A stretch of 64,000 bases of DNA, from NCBI RefSeq assembly GCF_030817655.1, contig NZ_JAUSZM010000003.1, positions 9,362,001 to 9,426,000 on the forward strand, written 5' to 3'. This stretch comes from Streptomyces sp. V4I2. Its GTDB lineage: Bacteria; Actinomycetota; Actinomycetes; Streptomycetales; Streptomycetaceae. Position 1 is the first letter of the stretch. Each line of letters starts with the position of its first letter. The notes under the pieces are model-generated. The model made no database searches. It had not been told where the DNA came from and worked only from the letters and a program-made list of their open reading frames with translations. The translations under genes were made by a program, and so were the position numbers. Of the stretch, positions 58,762-64,000 are shown in pieces.

Positions 58762-59790
58762 GCACGGCACGGCTCGCAGCACGGCGCGGCAAGGCTCGGC
58801 ATACCGCACGTGAACATCGGCACCATCGGTCACATCGACCACGGCAAGACCACCCTGACGGCGGCCATCACGAAGGTGCTGCACGACCGGTTCCCCGACC
58901 TGAACCCGTACACGCCGTTCGACCAGATCGACAAGGCGCCCGAGGAACGGCAGCGCGGGATCACGATCTCGATCGCCCACGTCGAGTACCAGACGGAACG
59001 CCGGCACTACGCGCACGTCGACTGTCCCGGGCACGCGGACTACATCAAGAACATGATCACCGGCACCGCCCAGATGGACGGCGCGATCCTGGTCGTCTGC
59101 GGCCACCGACGGGCCGATGCCGCAGACCAAGGAACATGTGCTGCTGACCGAGTACGAGTTCCCGGGCGACGAGGTCCCGGTGGTGAAGGTCTCCGCCCTC
59201 AGGGCCCTTGAAGGCGACCCCGAGTGGAGTGCCTCGGTGCTCGAACTCCTCGCCCCGTGGACGAGTTCGTGCCGGAGCCGGTGCGGGACATCGACCGGCC
59301 CTTCCTGATGCCGATCGAGGACGTCTTCACCATCACCGGCCGCGGCACCGTCGTCACCGGCCGGATCGAGCGCGGCGTTCTGCACGTCAACAAGGAGGTC
59401 GAGATCATCGGCATCCACGAGCAGAAGACGAGGACGACGGTCACCGGCATCGAGATGTTCCGCAAGCTCCTAGACGAGGGCCGGGCGGGCGAGAACGTCG
59501 GTCTGCTGTTGCGCGGTGTGAAGCGGGAGGACGTCGAGCTGTCGAAGCACGAGGGCGGCCGGCACACGCCGTTCTTCGAGAACTACCGCCCGCAGTTCTA
59601 CTTCCGCACGACCGACGTGACCGGGGTGGTCACCCTGCCCAGGGGCACCGAGATGGTCATGCCGGGCGACAACACCACCATGCACGTCGAGCTGATCCAG
59701 CCCATCGCCATGGAGGAGGGGCTGAAGTTCGCCATCCGCGAGGGCGGTCGCACGGTCGGCGCGGGGCAGGTCACGAAGATCATCATCTAG
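58762..59790 (+). pseudogene. Decayed EF-Tu gene (tuf3-like)
   Basis: Clearly an elongation factor Tu: H-V-N-I-G-T-I-G-H-I-D-H-G-K-T-T-L (G1), R-G-I-T-I (G2), D-C-P-G-H-A-D (G3), then V-F-T-I-T-G-R-G-T-V-V-T-G and the full C-terminal domains. It is broken four ways. The start lies in ACG-rich sequence with no usable ATG. One extra base near 59097 shifts the frame. About 36 residues with the N-K-x-D GTP motif are missing between two CTGCTG copies (H-V-L-L joins T-E-Y-E-F-P-G). A missing base near 59256 shifts it back. The last ~175 codons, from about 59256, are intact. No functional GTPase is possible. Confidence 0.93.
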
Positions 59791-59857
59791 CCGCGGTCAC
59801 CTAGCCGCGGTCACCCAGCCGCGGTCGCCCAGCCGCAGTCACTCAGTCGCGGTCACA
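59788..59857 (+). repeat. 14-bp tandem repeat, five units
   Basis: Units TAGCCGCGGTCACC, the same again, CAGCCGCGGTCGCC, CAGCCGCAGTCACT and CAGTCGCGGTCACA. The first unit contains the TAG stop of the EF-Tu relic and the last overlaps the 3' end of the STAS gene, so the array fills the whole gap between the convergent genes. Confidence 0.85.
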
Positions 59858-60296
59858 CCGAGCCGGACGTGGCCTCGGGCTGGTCCAGGGCCGCGTCCAG
59901 CGTCGGCATCGGCGGCAGCAGCCGCGCCAGGCCGGTGACCCGCAGGACGCGCAGCGTGAGCGGATGCGTGCAGACCAGGAGCAGCCGGCCGTCGTTGTCC
60001 AACATCCGGCTGCGGGCGCGGTACAGCAGCCGCAGCCCTGAGCAGTCGAAGAACTCGACCCGGCTGAGGTCGATCACCACGCGGGCGTCGGACCGCCCGG
60101 TCACCCGGTCCAGATAGGGGATGATCTCCATCGCCGAGGCGATGTCGATCTCCCCGCGGAACTCCAGCACCGTGTGTCCCCGGTCCTGGTGAACGCGCAG
60201 ATGCCGGGTGAGCGGTGTGGGTACCTGCTCCACGACGACATCGCCTCCAACCGGCTCCCGAAGCGGCAGGGGTGCGCCCAAATCCGTTCCTCGCAC
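59853..60296 (-). CDS. STAS-domain anti-sigma factor antagonist
   Basis: A 147-residue SpoIIAA-like protein. The STAS domain spans about 40-135, with R-V-V-I-D-L-S-R-V-E-F-F-D-C-S-G-L-R-L-L. The Ser near 86 in D-C-S-G is the phosphorylation site used by anti-sigma kinases. It should release a sigma factor when dephosphorylated. The ~38-residue extension before the domain is unusual. GTG at 60296 follows GAGGGTAA; a TTG five codons later is possible. No kinase gene is adjacent. Confidence 0.85.
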   Translation of the reverse strand: MRGTDLGAPLPLREPVGGDVVVEQVPTPLTRHLRVHQDRGHTVLEFRGEIDIASAMEIIPYLDRVTGRSDARVVIDLSRVEFFDCSGLRLLYRARSRMLDNDGRLLLVCTHPLTLRVLRVTGLARLLPPMPTLDAALDQPEATSGSV

Positions 60297-60367
60297 TGCA
60301 AGTTACCCTCGATGGAGTGAATTTGAGCATGTTCGATTGACATATGTCTTCGAAATGCGACGGAGCC

Positions 60368-60805
60368 TTACGACAAGGCGTGCCAGGCCTTGGAGAGCGC
60401 CTGGCGGAACTGCTCGCTCTGGTGGGCCGTGAGCTCCCGGACCATCCGCTCCTCCAGCTCCCGCACGGGCCCCGCGTGCTGCGCGAGCAGCTCCCGGCCC
60501 GCGTCGGTCAGCAGGATCAGCAGCTCGCGGCGGTTGCGGGGGTTGCGCTCCCGGCGCACCAGTCCGCGGTTCTCCAGGGACCGTACGAGATCGGCGATGG
60601 ACTGGGCGGTGACGAACGAGTCCCGTGCCAGCTGAGCCGCCGACAGCCCGTCGTGTCGCTCCAGCACGGTGAGCGCGGTGTACTGCAGTGCGGTGATCCC
60701 GGAGGGTTTGACCAGGTCATCCAGGTGCGATCGCACGACCAGCTCCAGCTGCTTCACCATGTAGAGGAGAGACGGAGGTGCCTTGACTGCCTGGGTGTCG
60801 AGCAT
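60368..60805 (-). CDS. MarR-family regulator
   Basis: A 145-residue MarR protein. The winged HTH (about 52-100) reads L-S-A-A-Q-L-A-R-D-S-F-V-T-A-Q-S-I-A-D-L and the wing is R-R-E-R-N-P-R-N-R-R-E-L-L-I-L-L-T. Typical regulator of aromatic or oxidative-stress responses. It is divergent from the aldehyde dehydrogenase gene, with a palindrome between, so it probably controls that gene and the alcohol dehydrogenase. Confidence 0.9.
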   Translation of the reverse strand: MLDTQAVKAPPSLLYMVKQLELVVRSHLDDLVKPSGITALQYTALTVLERHDGLSAAQLARDSFVTAQSIADLVRSLENRGLVRRERNPRNRRELLILLTDAGRELLAQHAGPVRELEERMVRELTAHQSEQFRQALSKAWHALS

Positions 60806-60857
60806 GACTTCAGGTTAGACCATTGACAGGAAACCTGGCCGTAATGAGACTGCGAAC

Positions 60858-60874
60858 CAACAGGAATCCTGTTG
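60858..60874. promoter_or_regulatory. MarR operator before the aldehyde dehydrogenase gene
   Basis: CAACAGGA-A-TCCTGTTG, a perfect 8-bp inverted repeat, lies 34 bp upstream of the ALDH start and 52 bp from the MarR start. A weaker CAGG-AAA-CCTG at 60827-60837 may be a second site. Confidence 0.68.
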
Positions 60875-60908
60875 ATTGAAATCTTGGCGATGAGGCTGAG
60901 GAGTGGCG

Positions 60909-62363
60909 ATGACCACCATCGAGATCGAACCCGGACGGCTCTTCATAGGCGGGCAGTGGCGGGAAGCCGCCGACGGCGCCCGCACCGAGGTGGTCGACCC
61001 GTCCCGGGGCACGGTCGTCACCACCGTCGCGGAGGCCGGCGCGGTCGACGTGGACGCGGCCGTACGCGCCGCCCGCGAGGCCTTCGACGACGGCCGGTGG
61101 TCGGGGCTGAGCGGCCGTGAGCGGGGCCGGATCCTGTACCGGGTCGCCCAGCTGATCCGGGAGAACGCCGACGAGCTCGCCGCGCTGGAGAGCCTGGACG
61201 TGGGCAAGCCGATCACGCTGTGCCAGGCCGTCGACGTGACGAACGCGGCCAACGACTACGAGCACTTCGCCGCCCTCGCCCATTCCCTGGACGGCGCGAC
61301 CCGCGACACACCTCTGAACGCCCTCGCGTACACCAAGCGGGAGCCCCTCGGTGTGGTCGCCGCGATCACGCCCTTCAACTTCCCGCTCATCCTGGCCGGC
61401 TCCAAGATCGCCCCGGCGCTCGCGGCCGGGAACACCGTGGTCCACAAGCCCGCCGACGAGACCCCGCTCAGCGCCCTCTACATGGCCGGGCTGCTGCGGG
61501 ACGCGGGCGTCCCGGACGGCGTGGTCAACGTCGTCACCGGCTCCGGCCCGGTGGCGGGCGAGGCCCTGCTCAGGCACAGCGGCGTCGACAAGATCGCCTT
61601 CACCGGCTCCACCGCCGTCGGCCGGCACGCCGCGAGCGTCGCCGGCGAGAACCTCAAGCCGGTCACCATGGAGCTCGGCGGCAACGCGGCCCACATCGTC
61701 TTCGAGGACGCCGACCTGGAGAAGGCGGTCGGCGCCGTCATCAAGGGCTTCGTCTTCAACACCGGACAGTTCTGCATGGGCGGCCCGCGGCTGCTGGTCT
61801 CCCGCCCGGTGTACAGCACCATGCTCGGCATCCTCGCCGAGGCCGTCCCCGGCGTACCGCTCGGCGACCCCCGGCAGCCCGAGACCGTCATCGGCCCGAT
61901 GGCGGGGGAGCGGCACCTCAAGAAGGTCGAGGAGTACGTCGAGCTCGCCCGCAAGGAGGGCGGCCGCATCGTCTGCGGCGGCGAACGCCTCGACCTCGAC
62001 GGCGGCTACTACTACAAGCCCACCGTGATCGCGGACCTGCCGAACGACTCCCGGGTCGTCCAGGAGGAGGTCTTCGGTCCCGTCCTGACCGTGCAGCCCT
62101 TCGACTCCGAGGAGGAGGCGGTCCAGCTCGCCAACTCCACACCGTACGGCCTGGCTTCGGGGGTCCAGACCTCGAACCTCGCCCGCGCCCACCGCATCGC
62201 CGACCGGCTCCAGGCGGGCATCGTCTGGGTCAACGACTGGGCGATGCTCGACCCGGCCGTCCCGTTCGGCGGGGTCAAGGACTCCGGCTTCGGCCGCGAG
62301 TACGGGACCGAGGCGCTCGCCTCGTACACCAGGGTCAAGTCCGTCGTCGTCTCGCTCGACTGA
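60909..62363 (+). CDS. NAD(P)-dependent aldehyde dehydrogenase
   Basis: A 484-residue ALDH. T-P-F-N-F-P (Asn near 157), F-T-G-S-T-A-V-G cofactor loop, M-E-L-G-G-N (general base Glu 255) and G-Q-F-C-M-G (nucleophile Cys 289) are all in place. The C-M-G-G-P form suggests an aliphatic/aromatic aldehyde enzyme. ATG at 60909 follows GAGGAG; GTG two codons upstream overlaps that site. The alcohol dehydrogenase gene is 25 bp downstream, so the pair oxidises an alcohol to an acid through the aldehyde. Substrate unknown. Confidence 0.9.
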   Translation: MTTIEIEPGRLFIGGQWREAADGARTEVVDPSRGTVVTTVAEAGAVDVDAAVRAAREAFDDGRWSGLSGRERGRILYRVAQLIRENADELAALESLDVGKPITLCQAVDVTNAANDYEHFAALAHSLDGATRDTPLNALAYTKREPLGVVAAITPFNFPLILAGSKIAPALAAGNTVVHKPADETPLSALYMAGLLRDAGVPDGVVNVVTGSGPVAGEALLRHSGVDKIAFTGSTAVGRHAASVAGENLKPVTMELGGNAAHIVFEDADLEKAVGAVIKGFVFNTGQFCMGGPRLLVSRPVYSTMLGILAEAVPGVPLGDPRQPETVIGPMAGERHLKKVEEYVELARKEGGRIVCGGERLDLDGGYYYKPTVIADLPNDSRVVQEEVFGPVLTVQPFDSEEEAVQLANSTPYGLASGVQTSNLARAHRIADRLQAGIVWVNDWAMLDPAVPFGGVKDSGFGREYGTEALASYTRVKSVVVSLD

Positions 62364-62388
62364 GCGCGCACTCCAGGGAGTTCCCACG

Positions 62389-63495
62389 ATGTCCATCACC
62401 ACCCGCGCCGCCGTCGTCGAGTCCGGCGGAGAGCCCTTCACCCTCAGTGACGTCCAGCTCGACGAGCCCGGCCCGCACGAGGCGGTCGTCCGCATGGTGG
62501 CGGCCGGTCTGTGTCACACCGACCTCGGCGTGGCGAGCGGCGGTCTGCCCTTCCCGCTGCCCGGCGTACTGGGCCACGAGGGCGCCGGGGTCGTCGAGGC
62601 CGTCGGCTCCGACGTCACCGGGGTCGCGCCCGGCGACCACGTCGTGCTGTCCTTCACCTCCTGCGGCGACTGCCGCAACTGCCGGGACGGCCACCCCGCG
62701 TACTGCGCCACCTGGCTGCCGATGAACCTCATCGGGGGCCGCCGGGCCGACGGCAGCAGCACCATCAGCCGTGCCGGGGAGCCGCTCGGCGGGCACTTCT
62801 TCGGTCAGTCCTCGTTCGCCGACCGGGCCCTGGTGGACGAGCGCAGCCTGGTCAAGGTCGACGCGGACGTACCGCTGGAGTCGATCGCCCCGCTGGGCTG
62901 CGGCGTACAGACCGGCGTCGGCGCCGTGTGGAACGTACTGAAGCCGACCCTCGGCTCCACCGTGGTCGTGCTCGGCGCCGGTGCCGTCGGCCTCTCGGCG
63001 GTCATGGCCGCCGCCCTCACCCCCGCCACCACGATCGTCGCCGTCGACCGCGTCGCCGAACGCCTGTCGCTGGCCAAGGAGTTGGGGGCCACCCACACCG
63101 TCAACGCGGCCGAGGCCGACCTCGCCGAGGCGCTCGCCGGGATCACCGGCGGCCAGGGCGCCGACGGCGTCGTCGAGACCACCGGCAACGTCGGCGTCCT
63201 GCGCCAGGGCGTGGACGCGCTCGCCGCCCGCGGCACCCTCGTCATCGTCGGCGCCCCGCCGTTCGGCAGCGAGGTCGCCCTGGACGTGAACGGGATGCTC
63301 GGCGGCAAGCGCGTCGTCGGCCTCACCCTCGGCGACGCCGAGACGCAGACCTTCATCCCCGCCCTGGTCAAGCTGGTGAAGGAAGGGCGGCTCCCGCTGC
63401 ACCGCCTGATCAGCACCTATCCGTTCGCGGACATCGACCAGGCGGTACGGGACATGGGCGCGGGCAAGGCGATCAAGCCCGTGCTCACGTTCTGA
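62389..63495 (+). CDS. Zinc-dependent aryl/alkyl alcohol dehydrogenase
   Basis: A 368-residue medium-chain dehydrogenase. Catalytic zinc ligands are G-L-C-H-T-D (Cys 42) and G-H-E (His 63); a structural zinc is held by C-G-D-C-R-N-C-x(7)-C (Cys 92, 95, 98, 106). The NAD site is V-V-V-L-G-A-G-A-V-G-L with Asp after I-V-A-V-D-R. Resembles aryl-alcohol dehydrogenases. ATG follows CAGGGAG. Partner of the aldehyde dehydrogenase upstream. Confidence 0.9.
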   Translation: MSITTRAAVVESGGEPFTLSDVQLDEPGPHEAVVRMVAAGLCHTDLGVASGGLPFPLPGVLGHEGAGVVEAVGSDVTGVAPGDHVVLSFTSCGDCRNCRDGHPAYCATWLPMNLIGGRRADGSSTISRAGEPLGGHFFGQSSFADRALVDERSLVKVDADVPLESIAPLGCGVQTGVGAVWNVLKPTLGSTVVVLGAGAVGLSAVMAAALTPATTIVAVDRVAERLSLAKELGATHTVNAAEADLAEALAGITGGQGADGVVETTGNVGVLRQGVDALAARGTLVIVGAPPFGSEVALDVNGMLGGKRVVGLTLGDAETQTFIPALVKLVKEGRLPLHRLISTYPFADIDQAVRDMGAGKAIKPVLTF

Positions 63496-63497
63496 CC

Positions 63498-63513
63498 CTG
63501 ACCCCTGGGTCAG
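63498..63513. terminator. Hairpin between convergent genes
   Basis: CTGACCC-CT-GGGTCAG, perfect 7-bp arms, starts 2 bp after the ADH stop and includes the stop codon of the opposite gene. Small bidirectional terminator candidate. Confidence 0.4.
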
Positions 63514-64000
63514 TCGACCGTGAGGACCAGCTTTCCCGTGGTCCGGCCGGTGTCGCCGAGCGCATGCGCCTCGGCGGCGTCGGCCAGCGGGAAGGCGCGT
63601 GCGATCGTGGGCCTCAGCTTCCCCTGCCCCACGAGGTCCGCGATCGCGCGCATCCCGGCCCGGTCGGCGTCCACGAGCATCCTCAGGGCCCGTACGCCGA
63701 GCCGCTCGGCCTCCGTGTAGAGGTCCTCCGACCCGACCGGCAGGATCGACACCACGAGCCCGCCCGGCCGCAGCACGCGCAGCGACTTCAGGGAGGTCTC
63801 GCCGCCGAGCGTGTCGAGTACGACGTCGACGTCCTTCACGGCCTCGGCGAAGTCCGTCTCCCGGTAGTCGATCGTCTCGTCCACGCCGATCCCGCGCAGG
63901 AAGTCGTGCTTGCCCGCGCTGGCCGTGCCGATCACGTACGCGCCGCGCGCCTTGGCGATCTGCGCGGCCACGTGGCCGACTCCGCCGGCCGCCGCGTGGA
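63510..64000 (-). CDS. Zinc-binding dehydrogenase/quinone oxidoreductase, cut by window end
   Basis: The visible 163 C-terminal residues are an MDR-family NADP-dependent oxidoreductase: H-A-A-A-G-G-V-G-H-V-A-A-Q-I-A-K-A-R-G is the quinone-oxidoreductase nucleotide loop, then D-V-V-L-D-T-L-G-G-E-T. The ending P-L-A-D-A-A-E-A-H follows. No structural zinc Cys cluster is seen in this part. The start lies beyond the window. Confidence 0.88.
   Translation of the reverse strand, partial: HAAAGGVGHVAAQIAKARGAYVIGTASAGKHDFLRGIGVDETIDYRETDFAEAVKDVDVVLDTLGGETSLKSLRVLRPGGLVVSILPVGSEDLYTEAERLGVRALRMLVDADRAGMRAIADLVGQGKLRPTIARAFPLADAAEAHALGDTGRTTGKLVLTVD

Noticed and set aside
1..64000. Prophage, integrative element or CRISPR
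   Set aside because: No integrase, transposase, attachment site, terminase or spaced direct repeats were found on either strand.

Overview
The window is high-GC actinobacterial DNA, almost certainly a Streptomyces chromosome. The signs are GC-rich third codon positions, many GTG and TTG starts, 1-4 bp stop/start overlaps, several lineage-typical families (DUF5999-type, class F sortase, FUSC, ECF41-type sigma) and a DtxR-type iron box. It reads as accessory chromosome: catabolic clusters and regulator/target pairs mixed with clearly decaying genes. I saw no tRNA, rRNA, CRISPR array, prophage or intact insertion sequence.

Layout. 1-3.1 kb: leftward sugar operon (MFS transporter, GH35 beta-galactosidase, start of a further gene) behind a perfect 22-bp operator. 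3.2-5.4 kb: YheO-type regulator, PLP-dependent threonine dehydratase-type enzyme, cupin. 5.45-6.7 kb: gene graveyard (oxidoreductase tail joined to a headless chitin/cellulose LPMO, then coding-like debris). 6.8-8.1 kb: secreted protein plus class F sortase. 8.5-12.9 kb: MoxR ATPase/VWA pair and a MacB-like ABC exporter. 13.1-29.6 kb: the central unit, an L-rhamnose catabolic regulon. One arm runs leftward (rhaI, rhamnulose-1-P aldolase/dehydrogenase fusion, rhaB, then lutABC). The other runs rightward (ABC importer of ATPase, two permeases and binding protein, then mutarotase, a Tat-exported beta-propeller protein and a LacI regulator). Two related LacI-type palindromes sit in the divergent promoter region.

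29.7-45.3 kb: single genes and pairs, including an S33 peptidase, an ECF41-like sigma factor, a Cys-cluster/pentapeptide protein, a stand-alone CYP102-type P450 divergent from a TetR regulator, an iron-box gene (DUF2470), a lactonase-fold lipoprotein, FUSC, FBP-domain, phosphotransferase and FAD oxidoreductase genes. 45.3-55.6 kb: epimerase, VanX-like dipeptidase, SDRs, second FUSC protein, HAD phosphatase, PHP/PolX-like protein, a broken topoisomerase IB, VanZ-like and DUF4230 proteins. A 41-bp dispersed repeat lies inside both the dipeptidase and the topoisomerase gene. 55.7-59.9 kb: TetM/OtrA-type ribosomal protection protein divergent from a PRPP synthetase and a decayed extra EF-Tu gene. 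59.9-64 kb: STAS protein, MarR regulator, aldehyde and alcohol dehydrogenases, and an oxidoreductase cut by the window end.

How it works together. Rhamnose is imported by the ABC system, epimerised by RhaM, isomerised by RhaI and phosphorylated by RhaB. The fusion enzyme then cleaves rhamnulose-1-phosphate and oxidises lactaldehyde; LutABC can take the resulting L-lactate to pyruvate, so the locus could run from polymer-bound rhamnose to central metabolism. The secreted BNR_4-like protein is the best candidate for an extracellular rhamnose-releasing enzyme. All functional names come from reading the sequence; no database search was run.
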